DNA from: Acinetobacter sp. HR7 | GTDB lineage: Bacteria > Pseudomonadota > Gammaproteobacteria > Pseudomonadales > Moraxellaceae | NCBI RefSeq assembly: GCF_000773685.1 | Contig: NZ_JPQO01000162.1 | Span: 1 to 42,578, forward strand | Reading direction: 5' to 3' | Length of the DNA stretch: 42,578 bases | In this document: positions 20,709 through 30,300 of the stretch, in pieces | How the letters are laid out: each line of letters opens with the position of its first letter | Numbering within the stretch: position 1 is the first letter of the stretch | Program-made: the position numbers and the translations under genes | Notes under the pieces: model-generated | The model's database searches: none | What the model saw: the letters and a program-made list of their open reading frames with translations, nothing else | What the model was told of the DNA's origin: nothing

Positions 20709-21788
20709 ATGCAGGACAATGCTATGTCGAAATGGTTATCGCCGCTGATGGCTTTTTGTTTATCCTTTCTTATTATTGCGACGCTCGCACCAATAACCGG
20801 GATTCAGATTGACCGTCAGCTTGATTTCTGGCTGTTGTGGTTAGCGACCATGCTGATTTTGGCTCTTCCAGTTTGCTATCTGGAAATTGCGCTGGCGAAA
20901 CGCTCCAAAACCACAGCGCTCCAAGCATTGTCCAGCCTGACCCGTGAAGCGGATAGTTCACAACGCTGGCGTCTGGTTGGTTGGCTGGCGGTGGTATTTA
21001 TTCCATTTTTGTCGGGTGCCATGCTCAATCATGCATCCAATGTGATTTCAGTAGCTAATCTGAATATCCAGCAACCGATTATCTTTGCTGTACTCGCCAT
21101 AGCTGCGTTTGTGTTGTCTTTAGTGCCACGTTTAATTCTGGTCGGTATCACAACTGTAGGCGTATTAGCTTCTTTAGTCCTTGCCAATGTCATGGGCACT
21201 CAATTGCCAGCATGGCAAGTAACGCCAGTACAATTTTCTGAATGGGGCAATGTGACTGTACTTGCATTAGTGGCAAGCGGTTTAGGGATGGGTCTGTACT
21301 GGCAATCTAGTTTAGCTGCAGTAAAACAGCAGGATGTCGCGACTAAAACTGCTTTGCCAATTTGGATCGCCCAGCTGCTGGCCGTAATTGCTTTCGGTTT
21401 CTTTGCGGTGAAAGCGCAAGTACCTGCTTTTGCCCTGATGGCGGCAATTGTGGCGGCCGCTGCTTTAATGCTGCAAATGGCACGTGAACAGCTACAGCAA
21501 CGTCAAATGAATGTCATCATCCAGTGGGTCGTGGTGGTGGTTGCGGCATTAATCTGGTTGATTCCAAATATTGCACCAATCTTTAACAATCTGCTGATTC
21601 TATGGGGCCTAGTGATCAGTCTGATTTATGCACTGTTTGCCGGCTGGATCATGAAAATCAGTCACCTGCGTAAATCAATGAACTTTAGTTCAGAAGCCTT
21701 TTACAACATCTGGCGTATCGCGGTACGTATTGTATTGCCAGTGGCGATCATCACAGCAATTATTGCGGTATTAGGGCAGTGGTTCTGA
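20709..21788 (+). CDS. Multi-pass membrane protein, degenerate NSS (SNF)-like
   Basis: A 359-residue inner-membrane protein with about ten or eleven hydrophobic segments. Residues around 38-75 (LILALPVCYLEIALAKRS) resemble TM2 of sodium:neurotransmitter symporters, and the C-terminal FYNIWRIAVRIVLPVAI resembles their last helices. The family's TM1 sodium-site signature (GNIWRFPY-like) is not seen and the protein is about 100 residues shorter than LeuT-type transporters. It may have lost sodium coupling or have another role. The second methionine at 20724 (MSKWLS) is another possible start. Its TGA overlaps the rnfH ATG, so the two are translationally coupled. Confidence 0.65.
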   Translation: MQDNAMSKWLSPLMAFCLSFLIIATLAPITGIQIDRQLDFWLLWLATMLILALPVCYLEIALAKRSKTTALQALSSLTREADSSQRWRLVGWLAVVFIPFLSGAMLNHASNVISVANLNIQQPIIFAVLAIAAFVLSLVPRLILVGITTVGVLASLVLANVMGTQLPAWQVTPVQFSEWGNVTVLALVASGLGMGLYWQSSLAAVKQQDVATKTALPIWIAQLLAVIAFGFFAVKAQVPAFALMAAIVAAAALMLQMAREQLQQRQMNVIIQWVVVVVAALIWLIPNIAPIFNNLLILWGLVISLIYALFAGWIMKISHLRKSMNFSSEAFYNIWRIAVRIVLPVAIITAIIAVLGQWF

Positions 21789-22114
21789 TGAGTCAGGCAG
21801 CGATGGTTTGGGTGACGTATGCTGCCCCTGAACAACAGTTTCATATTGCTGTGCCATTTAAACAAGGCATGACAGCACTGGATGCCATTGCAGCAAGTGG
21901 TATCCGTGAACAGGTTGCATTGCCTGAGCCGCTGAGTCTGGGTATTTTCGGCGTTAAACTGCAGGATCATCAGAAGCTTTTGGAAGCGGGCGATCGTGTA
22001 GAAATCTACCGGCCACTGACAATTAATCCGAAAGATATCCGCCGTAAACGTGCAGCAGAAAATCCGGTGGGTCGTTATATCAAGGGCAACCGGGCCAAAT
22101 TATGGAAATCTTAA
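21788..22114 (+). CDS. RnfH family protein (UPF0125, beta-grasp)
   Basis: A 108-residue ubiquitin-like beta-grasp protein of the RnfH/YfjF family. The family pattern is VTYAAPEQQFHIAVPF, LDAIAASGI, LGIFGVKL and GDRVEIYRPLTINPKD, followed by a basic tail RRKRA. Molecular function of the family is not firmly known. The ATG at 21788 overlaps the preceding stop as TGATG; the frame is open to 21779 but the coupled start is best. In many proteobacteria rnfH lies near smpB and bamE. Here bamE is the next gene, convergent. Confidence 0.88.
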   Translation: MSQAAMVWVTYAAPEQQFHIAVPFKQGMTALDAIAASGIREQVALPEPLSLGIFGVKLQDHQKLLEAGDRVEIYRPLTINPKDIRRKRAAENPVGRYIKGNRAKLWKS

Positions 22115-22182
22115 AGAAATCGCAAATTCATTTGAATAGCGACAAAATGCTTGTTATTTGATAAACCTATGCCATTTATTAG

Positions 22183-22212
22183 AAAAACCCCTAGTCACTT
22201 AGGGGTTTTTTT
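22183..22212. terminator. Bidirectional terminator between rnfH and bamE
   Basis: AAAAACCCCTA pairs with TAGGGGTTTTT around a GTCACT loop, giving U-runs on both strands. Confidence 0.92.
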
Positions 22213-22224
22213 ATGGAAAAGCGA

Positions 22225-22623
22225 TTATAGTGGGGGCGCTGTAAGAATTGCTTCTTTTGAGCCTGGTAGACCAGGTTGTGATTCAGGAATGGTTTCCAAA
22301 CCTTCAATGCGTTCTACTATGCCATTCGGCGTAAAGTAGATTTTCAGGTGTTGACCACGTGCAGCAGGGATGTTGGCTTTTTTAGCATAGGTTCCTGGGG
22401 TATAATTGTAAATGTAGTCCCAGCGTAAAGGATTAAGCGGATCAGTTACTGTTGGACTACCAAGCAGGAAACGGACTTGCTGGTGACTCATACCGACCTG
22501 GATTTTTGAGGCTTGTGCTTGAGTTAAAGGTGTTCCTTGAGGAATATCAACTTTATACACACCTAATGTCGAACAGCCGACAAGCAATGAAGTGACGAAT
22601 AACGTCAGCATGATTTTTTGCAT
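22225..22623 (-). CDS. bamE: Outer membrane protein assembly factor BamE (OmlA/SmpA)
   Basis: Small lipoprotein of the BAM complex that folds beta-barrel proteins into the outer membrane. The 132-residue precursor has a signal peptide with lipobox LVGC (Cys about residue 17), VDIPQGTPLTQAQASKIQVGM, the conserved QVRFLLGSPTVTDP and WDYIYNYTPG. The C-terminal tail is a little longer than the E. coli protein. It is divergent from fur across 112 bp, the same arrangement as omlA-fur in Pseudomonas. Confidence 0.96.
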   Translation of the reverse strand: MQKIMLTLFVTSLLVGCSTLGVYKVDIPQGTPLTQAQASKIQVGMSHQQVRFLLGSPTVTDPLNPLRWDYIYNYTPGTYAKKANIPAARGQHLKIYFTPNGIVERIEGLETIPESQPGLPGSKEAILTAPPL

Positions 22624-22735
22624 TTTGCTACACTATCCCAAATTAATTATGATGCATTTGATCCAGGGATAGATCATACTGCATCTAAACTTTGTTGCAT
22701 ATTCCAACTTTAATTTTGTTGAGAGACCTTTGTAC

Positions 22736-23173
22736 ATGCCTATTTCAAATCAAGATTTACGTAAAGCTGGACTAAAAGTTACATTGCCGCGAATTAAAAT
22801 ATTAGAACTATTAGAAAACTCACGCCAGCACCACCTGAGTGCCGAAGATATTTATAAGACTTTACTCGATCAAGGCGAAGATGTGGGTCTCGCGACTGTA
22901 TATCGTGTGTTAACACAGTTTGAAGCAGCAGGCATTATTCAGCGTCACCATTTTGAAAATAACCATTCAGTCTTCGAAATCATGCAGGAAGATCACCATG
23001 ATCACCTGGTCTGCCAAAACTGCAACAAAGTGGTTGAATTTACCAATGATGTGATTGAGCATGAACAGCACGAAGTGGCGAAAAAATTTGGCTTTGAGCT
23101 GACTGGTCACTCATTGAACCTGTATGGTTATTGTGATGCACCTGAATGTCAGGAAGCCTACCGCAAGAAATAA
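22736..23173 (+). CDS. fur: Ferric uptake regulator Fur
   Basis: Fe(II)-dependent repressor of iron acquisition genes. The 145-residue protein has the winged-helix DNA-binding domain (about 1-85, with AEDIYKTLLD and VGLATVYRVLTQFEAAG) and the metal-binding dimerisation domain with HHDHLVCQNC (about 86-95) and the second pair CDAPEC near the C-terminus. The frame opens with a TTG at 22730, but the ATG at 22736 gives the canonical MPISNQDLRKAGLKVT start. Divergent from bamE. I see no convincing Fur box in the shared 112 bp region. Confidence 0.97.
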   Translation: MPISNQDLRKAGLKVTLPRIKILELLENSRQHHLSAEDIYKTLLDQGEDVGLATVYRVLTQFEAAGIIQRHHFENNHSVFEIMQEDHHDHLVCQNCNKVVEFTNDVIEHEQHEVAKKFGFELTGHSLNLYGYCDAPECQEAYRKK

Positions 23174-23189
23174 TTTTAGGCATGTCATT

Positions 23190-23224
23190 AAAAAAAACAG
23201 GCTTCATTTGAAGCCTGTTTTTTA
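23190..23224. terminator. Bidirectional terminator between fur and pilU
   Basis: AACAGGCTTC (23196-23205) pairs with GAAGCCTGTT (23210-23219) around ATTT, with an A-run before and a T-run after. Confidence 0.92.
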
Positions 23225-23240
23225 TTGCATAGAAAATAAC

Positions 23241-24362
23241 TTAAGACTGACCATCAAAAGTGATGTTGCTATGCGAATTCATCAGATGGGCACCGCCTTC
23301 CTCCGAAAGCTTGATTTGCAGACGCAGGTCGTTTGGTGAGTCGGCATGTTTCAGTGCATCTTTATAGCTGATCTGTTTGGCCTTATACAGGTCATACAAT
23401 GCCTGGTCGAAAGTCTGCATACCGAGTTCACGTGAACGTTTCATCAAATCTTTGATCTCATGTACATCACCTTTACGGATCAGATCTGAAACCAGCGGTG
23501 AGTTGATCAGGATCTCAATGGCAGCACGACGGCCGGTACCATCAATGGTCGGAATCAGCTGTTGGGCTACCATGGCACGCAAGTTCAGGGACAAGTCCAT
23601 AAACAGCTGACTATGACGGTCCGCTTCAAAGAAGTGAATGATCCGGTCAATCGCCTGGTTGGCGTTGTTGGCGTGCAGGGTCGCAAACACCAAGTGACCG
23701 GTTTCTGCGAAGGCAATGGCATAGTCCATAGTCTCGCGGGAACGGATCTCACCGATCAGGATCACATCGGGCGCCTGACGCAGGGTATTTTTCAGTGCCA
23801 CTTCGAAGGAATCAGTATCAATCCCGACCTCACGCTGGGTAATAATACAGCCCTTATGCTGGTGTACAAATTCGATCGGGTCTTCAATGGTAATGATGTG
23901 ACCTTTAGAGTTTTCATTCCGGTAGCCAATCATCGAAGCCAATGAGGTTGATTTACCAGTACCGGTGGCACCCACGAAAATGATAATCCCGCGCTTAGTC
24001 ATTGCCAGTTCTTTCAGAATTGGCGGTAACTTTAGATCATCCATGGTCGGAATCACGGTTTCAATCCGACGCAACACCATACCTGGCTGGTCGCGCTGCT
24101 GGAAAGCGCTGACACGGAAACGTGCCGATTTGCTGGCATTGGTAATGGCAAAGTTACATTCACGGGTTTCAGCAAATTCCTTGCGCTGTTTTTCCGACAT
24201 GATCGAATGCAGAATTTGCCCTACAGCAGAACCCGGCAGCTTGACGTTGCCAATCGGCACAATCGTGCCATTTACTTTAATGGAAGGCTCAACATCCGCG
24301 GTAATAAACAAGTCCGATGCCTTTTGTGCCACCATATAATCAAGTAAACCGTTAAAATCCAT
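23241..24362 (-). CDS. pilU: Type IV pilus retraction ATPase PilU
   Basis: PilT-dependent accessory retraction motor at the pilus base, needed for twitching and contributing force for retraction. The 373-residue hexameric ATPase has Walker A GATGTGKST, the Asp box ITIEDPIEF, Walker B ILIGEIRS and the His box ATLHANNA. At the position where PilT has AIRNLIRE, this protein has SPLVSDLIRKGD, as expected for PilU. The frame opens with TTG at 24374, but the ATG at 24362 is preceded by GGGGA and gives MDFNGLLDYMV. It follows pilT by 32 bases on the same strand. Confidence 0.96.
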   Translation of the reverse strand: MDFNGLLDYMVAQKASDLFITADVEPSIKVNGTIVPIGNVKLPGSAVGQILHSIMSEKQRKEFAETRECNFAITNASKSARFRVSAFQQRDQPGMVLRRIETVIPTMDDLKLPPILKELAMTKRGIIIFVGATGTGKSTSLASMIGYRNENSKGHIITIEDPIEFVHQHKGCIITQREVGIDTDSFEVALKNTLRQAPDVILIGEIRSRETMDYAIAFAETGHLVFATLHANNANQAIDRIIHFFEADRHSQLFMDLSLNLRAMVAQQLIPTIDGTGRRAAIEILINSPLVSDLIRKGDVHEIKDLMKRSRELGMQTFDQALYDLYKAKQISYKDALKHADSPNDLRLQIKLSEEGGAHLMNSHSNITFDGQS

Positions 24363-24394
24363 GTAAATCCCCAAGAAAATGAAGGCTTATATTT

Positions 24395-25432
24395 TTATAG
24401 GAAGCTTTCAGGCTGTTTCGCCGCAGTACGTGCCACTTGAGGACTGATAATACCTTTGGACACCAGCGTTTTCAGGCTTTGATCCAGCGTGGTCATGCCA
24501 TAGTTGGCACCGGTCTGGATTGCAGAGTACATCTGAGCAACCTTGTTTTCACGGATCAGGTTACGGATCGCCGGAATACCGATCATGATTTCATGTGCTG
24601 CGACACGACCACCGCCATTTTTCTTGAGCAGGGTTTGTGAAATTACGGCTTGCAGCGATTCTGACAGCATGGCACGCACCATGTCTTTTTCTTCAGCAGG
24701 GAATACGTCGATTACACGGTCGATGGTTTTTGCTGCTGAGGTGGTATGCAGGGTACCAAAGACTAAGTGACCTGTTTCCGCTGCAGTCAGTGCCAGACGG
24801 ATGGTTTCCAGGTCACGCATCTCACCTACCAAGATAATATCCGGGTCTTCACGCAGTGCCGAACGCAGTGCTTCGTTGAAGCCATGCGTATCACGGTGCA
24901 CTTCACGCTGGTTGATCAGACATTTTTTGGATTGGTGCACAAATTCGATCGGGTCTTCAACGGTCAGGATGTGGTCATAACGTGTATCGTTAATGTAATC
25001 CAGCATCGCCGCCAGTGTGGTCGATTTACCGGAACCGGTAGGACCTGTTACTAAGACCAGACCACGAGGATATTCACAGATGTCTTTAAAGATCTGACCC
25101 ATGCCGAGATCTTCAATAGTCAGTACTTTTGATGGAATGGTACGGAATACTGCACCTGCACCGCGGTTCTGGTTAAATGCGTTCACACGGAAGCGGGCAA
25201 CCCCAGGAACTTCAAAGGAAAAGTCAGTTTCCAGATTTTCTTCGTAGTCACGGCGCTGTTTATCGTTCATGATGTCATAAACCAGCTTGTGAACTTCTTT
25301 GTGTTCTAAAGCAGGCAGGTTGATACGACGTACTTCACCATCCACACGAATTAGTGGTGGCATCCCCGCAGACAAGTGTAAATCTGACGCGCCATTCTTA
25401 GCAGAAAACGCCAGTAATTCTGTAATGTCCAT
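24395..25432 (-). CDS. pilT: Type IV pilus retraction ATPase PilT
   Basis: Main motor for pilus disassembly, giving twitching motility and DNA uptake. The 345-residue protein has an N-terminal PAS-like domain (about 1-100), Walker A GPTGSGKST (about 128-136), the Asp box LTVEDPIEF, Walker B ILVGEMRD, the His box GTLHTTSA and the PilT-specific IPAIRNLIRENK. GGGGAC precedes the ATG. First gene of pilT-pilU and divergent from yggS, the same neighbourhood as in Pseudomonas. Confidence 0.98.
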   Translation of the reverse strand: MDITELLAFSAKNGASDLHLSAGMPPLIRVDGEVRRINLPALEHKEVHKLVYDIMNDKQRRDYEENLETDFSFEVPGVARFRVNAFNQNRGAGAVFRTIPSKVLTIEDLGMGQIFKDICEYPRGLVLVTGPTGSGKSTTLAAMLDYINDTRYDHILTVEDPIEFVHQSKKCLINQREVHRDTHGFNEALRSALREDPDIILVGEMRDLETIRLALTAAETGHLVFGTLHTTSAAKTIDRVIDVFPAEEKDMVRAMLSESLQAVISQTLLKKNGGGRVAAHEIMIGIPAIRNLIRENKVAQMYSAIQTGANYGMTTLDQSLKTLVSKGIISPQVARTAAKQPESFL

Positions 25433-25555
25433 AAAGTCCCCAGAGTCATTAAAATGTTATTTATTTTGATAGAATAATAAGGCTTTCCCACAGCTTAACC
25501 AACACTTTGTTCGTGAGCAAGCGGAAAAATTTTGAATGAAATGAGAACTCCGTCA

Positions 25556-26242
25556 ATGAATATGTTGCAACACGCGCGAAATCAGGTTTTGGCTCAAATT
25601 CACACTGCATGTCAGCAGGCTGGACGTGATGAAAATACGGTGCAGCTATTGGCGGTGTCCAAGACCCATCCGGCAGAAATATTGGCGGAAATGTATACAG
25701 CCGGGCAGCGCAGTTTTGGTGAAAATTATTTGCAGGAAGCGCTGGATAAAATTGAAAAGTTGCAGGATCTGGAAATTGAATGGCATTTCATTGGTCATGT
25801 ACAGCGCAATAAAACCAAACATCTGGCTGAAAAGTTTGCCTGGGTGCATGGCGTAGATCGTCTGATTATTGCGGAGCGTTTGTCTAATCAGCGTGCGGAT
25901 GATCAGGAGCCATTAAATATTTGTATCCAGGTCAATATTGACGGACAGGATACGAAAGATGGTTGCCAGCCAGCAGAAGTGGCTGAACTTGTCGCACAAA
26001 TCAGCCAGTTACCCAACATTCGTTTGCGTGGTCTGATGGTCATTCCGGCACCAAACAATACTCAAGCCTTTAGCGATGCCAAGACTTTATTTGACGAGGT
26101 CAAAACACAGCATGCCCATCCGGAAGACTGGGATACCTTAAGTATGGGTATGTCAGGAGATATGACGGAAGCCATTGCAGCCGGTTCAACTATGGTGCGC
26201 GTCGGAACAGCCCTGTTTGGTGCGCGTCCTAAAAAAGATTAA
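25556..26242 (+). CDS. yggS: YggS/PLPBP family pyridoxal 5'-phosphate homeostasis protein
   Basis: PLP carrier protein involved in vitamin B6 and amino-acid homeostasis, without known catalysis. The PLP lysine is in AVSKTHPA (about residues 33-40), followed by FGENYLQEA, the conserved WHFIGHVQRNK, VNIDGQDTKDG, RGLMVIPAP and LSMGMSGDMTEAIAAGSTMVRVG in order. In-frame starts exist at 25532 (TTG), 25541 and 25556 (ATG). I chose 25556 because MNMLQHARNQVLAQI fits the family; confidence in that choice is moderate. Divergent from pilT, as commonly seen. Confidence 0.93.
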   Translation: MNMLQHARNQVLAQIHTACQQAGRDENTVQLLAVSKTHPAEILAEMYTAGQRSFGENYLQEALDKIEKLQDLEIEWHFIGHVQRNKTKHLAEKFAWVHGVDRLIIAERLSNQRADDQEPLNICIQVNIDGQDTKDGCQPAEVAELVAQISQLPNIRLRGLMVIPAPNNTQAFSDAKTLFDEVKTQHAHPEDWDTLSMGMSGDMTEAIAAGSTMVRVGTALFGARPKKD

Positions 26243-26272
26243 GTGATTTAACAATCAGCTCATATTTTTAGT

Positions 26273-26313
26273 AAAGCGTTATTGTTGAACAGACAGTAAC
26301 GCTTTTCTTTTTT
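26273..26313 (+). terminator. Terminator of yggS inside the end of the convergent gene
   Basis: AAAGCGTTA (26273-26281) pairs with TAACGCTTT (26297-26305), with a 15-base loop and TTCTTTTTT after it. It includes the stop codon and last codons of the acyltransferase gene on the other strand. Confidence 0.65.
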
Positions 26314-27385
26314 GCGGTTCCAGCCATTTTGCTATGAACCAGGCAAAGAAGATTAAAAAGGTCATGCTGCCTAATAAAGCTAAAACAGCCCCGCCTAAGC
26401 CATACGCACGGCTTTGAGGAAAACAGCCTAAAATAAACAGCAGTAAAGGAAAATGGGTCACATACAAGGTATAGGAAAATCCTGCTGATTGAACCCAGAT
26501 CGGATGATAATAACTTTGATAATATTGAAGCTGGGTTAACCAGCAAATTAATCCCAACCCGATACAGACATTAAATGGTACAAAATAGCTACCACGATAA
26601 ATATTGGTGTGTTCGATGAAATGGAAAGTGTAGGCATCAATACAAGCAATCAGTAGAGCTAAACTAAAGAAGACTAATTTAAGTGAACTTAAATGATTTA
26701 GCAGATATTGCTGAACTTGCTGAAATGAACTGGCAAAGGCACTGAGCCAGAGCAGAAAATAAATCAGAAACTGCGGATTGAGTATCGATAGAATGACTAA
26801 AACTAGTGTGAAGCCAGCTTGAGCAAGAATCGAATTTCTTAGAAAGGGCAGAAAGCCTGCTAGTACATAAAACCAGATTTCATAACTGAAACTCCAGAAC
26901 GGAGCATTAGCAGATAAAGTCGGTGTAATAAAGCCGTTTAAAAATAGCAGTGAACCTAGAAGATTGTCCCACTCTAGACTGTAAGATGTTCGAATCATCA
27001 TGCCAAAGCTGTTTTCAAACTGGTGACTCTGCGAACTAAACAGCAAAGGAGCCAGAACATATAACAATACGGTCAGAACCAAGGCAAACAGGAACGGTGG
27101 CAAAATTCTTCGACAGCGCTGCTGAACATAATGAGGCAAATTAAACTGGTTATTGTGCTGAAGATTATTCTGTATAGATGTTCCGATCAGAAAACCACTT
27201 AAGGCAAAGAACATCATTACGGCTGCTTGCCCATGCATGCGTACCCAGGAATAAAGGGTCACATCAAATGGTGCAATAAAAGCCTGAAAGCAGTGGCTGA
27301 ATAGCACCACAATCGCACTGACCCCACGCAAGCTTTCTAGTTGTAAGCTGAATTCAGCAGAGAGCTTGCGTGGAGTCATATTCAT
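26279..27385 (-). CDS. Acyltransferase family 3 (OafA/YrhL-like) membrane protein
   Basis: A 368-residue inner-membrane protein with about ten transmembrane helices that in its family transfers acyl groups, often O-acetyl, to sugars of surface polysaccharides. The N-terminal signature is LESLRGVSAIVVLFSHCFQ with the conserved Arg and His, followed by MMFFALSGFLIG. FWSFSYEIWFYVLAG in the middle is also typical. No SGNH domain is attached. The start is six bases after the sbcC stop, so it is likely to be carried on the sbcDC transcript. Substrate is unknown, and no polysaccharide cluster is visible here. Confidence 0.85.
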   Translation of the reverse strand: MNMTPRKLSAEFSLQLESLRGVSAIVVLFSHCFQAFIAPFDVTLYSWVRMHGQAAVMMFFALSGFLIGTSIQNNLQHNNQFNLPHYVQQRCRRILPPFLFALVLTVLLYVLAPLLFSSQSHQFENSFGMMIRTSYSLEWDNLLGSLLFLNGFITPTLSANAPFWSFSYEIWFYVLAGFLPFLRNSILAQAGFTLVLVILSILNPQFLIYFLLWLSAFASSFQQVQQYLLNHLSSLKLVFFSLALLIACIDAYTFHFIEHTNIYRGSYFVPFNVCIGLGLICWLTQLQYYQSYYHPIWVQSAGFSYTLYVTHFPLLLFILGCFPQSRAYGLGGAVLALLGSMTFLIFFAWFIAKWLEPQKRKALLSVQQ

Positions 27386-27390
27386 AAGCG

Positions 27391-30300
27391 CTAGCCTATA
27401 ATCTGGATAGTGCTGGCACCGGAGCCGACCGGCTTGACCTGAATCTGCACCGGAATACGTTCATGCATCTCCTGTACATGCGAAATTAACACTACTTTAC
27501 GACCTTGGCTTTGCAAATGGTCCAGTGCATTCATGACCATGTGTAGGGAAGCTGGATCAAGCGTACCAAAGCCTTCATCAATAAACAGAGATTCCAGTTT
27601 CATCGAGCCGGAGGCCATATTGGCAATCGCCAGTGCCAGGGCAAGAGATACTAGGAAGGTTTCGCCACCAGACAGGGAGAGTACCGGACGGACTTCGCTG
27701 TTCATATCCAGATCGATAATCGCCAGACTCAGGCTGTCCGGAATGCGGTGTAGCTGATAACGCTGGGTTAAAGGCTGAAGCTGCTGGTTGGCGTATTCCA
27801 CTAGAATATCCAGATGGTGTTCCTGGGCAATTTTCTGAAACTTGGTGCCTTCCTTGTGTCCGATCAGGTCATAAATCCGGCCCCAGCGGTATTCCTCTGC
27901 CTTGATCTGTTCAATCTGATGCTGGTATTTGGTATAGGTGCTTTGGTTATTGGCATTCATACGCAGCTTGGCATCAATCTCATTCAGTGCTTCCTGCTGA
28001 GAAGTTTTTTCCTGAGCCAGTGCTGCCAGTTTTTGTTCAATCTCTTCGAAGTTATGTTCAGGCTGTAGTTTTAGATGCGCTTGATACTGTTCTTCAAGTA
28101 GCTGCCATGCAGTTTTGGCATTTTCCAATGCCTGTTTCTGATTCGCCAGATCCTGACGAATCCGTTGATGGCTGGTGAGATCGATGCTTAGCCAATGCTC
28201 AATTTGTTCTGTAGTTACCTGCGGGTGAGCTAGCTGCCATGCCTGAATCTGTTGTTGATGCTGTTTTAGTTGCTGCTCCAGCTGCTGTAATTGGGTAACA
28301 AAATCTTGCAGCTTGAGATTACCTTGATGCAGCTGTTTTTCTGCTTGAGCAGTGCGTTGCCGCTGATTATCCAGTTCCTGTTGCAAAGCTTTGCCTTGTT
28401 GATCTAGTACAACCTGCCATTCAGCAGCCACACGATACACCTGTCCAGCATGTTGTTCAGTCAGTTCAGCGAGTTGCTGACGCAGTTCTTTGCCTTGTTC
28501 CACCAGTTGTTCTAGAGACTGGCTGAGTTGGACAAAATTCTGTTGTTCAACTTGTAGCTGATATTGAGTTTTCTCTACTGCTTGTTGCTGTTGCTGCAGC
28601 TCGGAGTCCAGCTGTTTTTGTGTAGATAAATACTGGACGCGCTGTTGTAATTGTTGCTGGAGTTTAGGTAACCAGTTGATTGGTGGTTGAACCTGATACT
28701 GTTTAGGTAAGGCCATCATGACAGGTGTAATCAGCTGTTCGAGCTGTTGGCGTTGTTGTAATGCCAGTTGCAGATGCTGTAATTGCTGCTGTTGCTGACG
28801 CCATTGCTGTAATTGCTGCTGCAGCTGTTGTTCCTGGAGTTGCAGCTGTTCAATCTGTTTTGTCACAGTATTGTGATGATCTGCCAATTTCTGGATCAGA
28901 TGAGGAAGATTATGTTCTTGTTGAGTAATTACACCTAAACTGAGCAGCTGAGTGGTACATTCTGCAGATTGTTGTTGTATCTGCTGTTGTACTGTCTGAG
29001 AACGCTGTTGTTGCTGCTCAATCACCGTTTGCAGTTTAGAGATTTCAATCCGTTTAGTTTGTTGTTGTTGTAATAGTTGATCCAGCTGCTCTCGTACCTG
29101 CTGTAACTGCTGTTCCTGTAATTGATGCAGGCTTTGTTCTAGCAGTTCATGCTGGCCTTGTACAAAAGGATGCTCATGGCTACCGCAAACCATACACGGC
29201 TCATTCGGTTTTAGTTGGGCACGCAGTTCCTGCACACTTTGTGCATGCAATAGACGCTGTTGGGCAAGGATCTGTTCTAGCTGTGTATAAGCTTGCTGTT
29301 TAGATTGAATCTGTTGTTGCAGATTGAGCTCAGCATTTTGTAGCACAACTAACTGTTGTTGCTGGTTTTGTACGGTATTTTGTAATTGTTCTGATTCTTG
29401 CGATTGTTGAGCAAGTTGTTGCAGGCGTTGCTGCAAGACCTCTAGCTGTAGCAGGGTAGTTTGATCCTGTTGTCGTTTTTCTTGCACAGAATGTAGTAAT
29501 TGTTCCAGCTGTTGCAGGCTTTGATACTGTTGTGTCCATTGATTCAGATTATCTGAGAGTTGTACAACTGTATTTTCCAGTTCAGCCAATGGTTGCTGCA
29601 GGCTTTGTGGGTTTTGCCGCTGCAATTGCTGATATTGATGTAGATGGTCTTGAATCCGCTGTAGAGTGCTTTGCGGTTCCTGATCAAATACACTTAAGTA
29701 CTCAGATTCAGTCAATTGCTGTGTAAGCTGTTGCTGTTTTGCCTGTGCTTGATTAAAAGTCAATTGCTGCTGTGCCAGTTGTTGTTCTAGCGGCTGCAGT
29801 CGTGTAGTTTGGAACTGACTTTTTTCGGCATTCTGTTTTTTATACTGCTCGGAAATCGTATTAATTTCATGATCCAGTTTTAGACCAGCATCCAGATGCG
29901 GCTTGATATTTTCTAAATACTGTTGGAACTGTTGTTGCTGTTGTTGTAGGGTTTGTAGCTTGGTTTCTTCTACAGAAAAAGATTGTTTGAGTTTCTCAAA
30001 TTCAACTTTGAACTGGGCTTGTTGTTGCTGAATCTGGCTTTTTTGTGGTTCTAAACGGGCACGTTGTACAAACTGTTCCCGGATCGACTGGAACTCATCC
30101 AGTCGTTCTAATAATTGCTGCTGCCCGGCAGATTTAGTCACGGCATCCAGCTGTACATCATAAACTTCTTTTTTGGCATGCACTTCGGCATAGAGTTTAT
30201 GCTGGTCCAGATGCCATTTTCTTTCATTTTCCAGCAGCTTTTCTGACTGTTGCAGATTCTGCAGTTGCAGGGAAAGGGCCTGCTGTTGCTGTTGCAATGC

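Noticed and set aside
22624..22735. Fur box for autoregulation in the bamE-fur region
   Set aside because: No convincing match to the GATAATGATAATCATTATC consensus was found by eye.
28200..30300. Repeated TTGTTGCTGTTGC-like units that look like a tandem repeat or CRISPR-like array
   Set aside because: They are in frame within sbcC and encode glutamine-rich coiled coil; spacing is irregular and there are no constant repeats with variable spacers.
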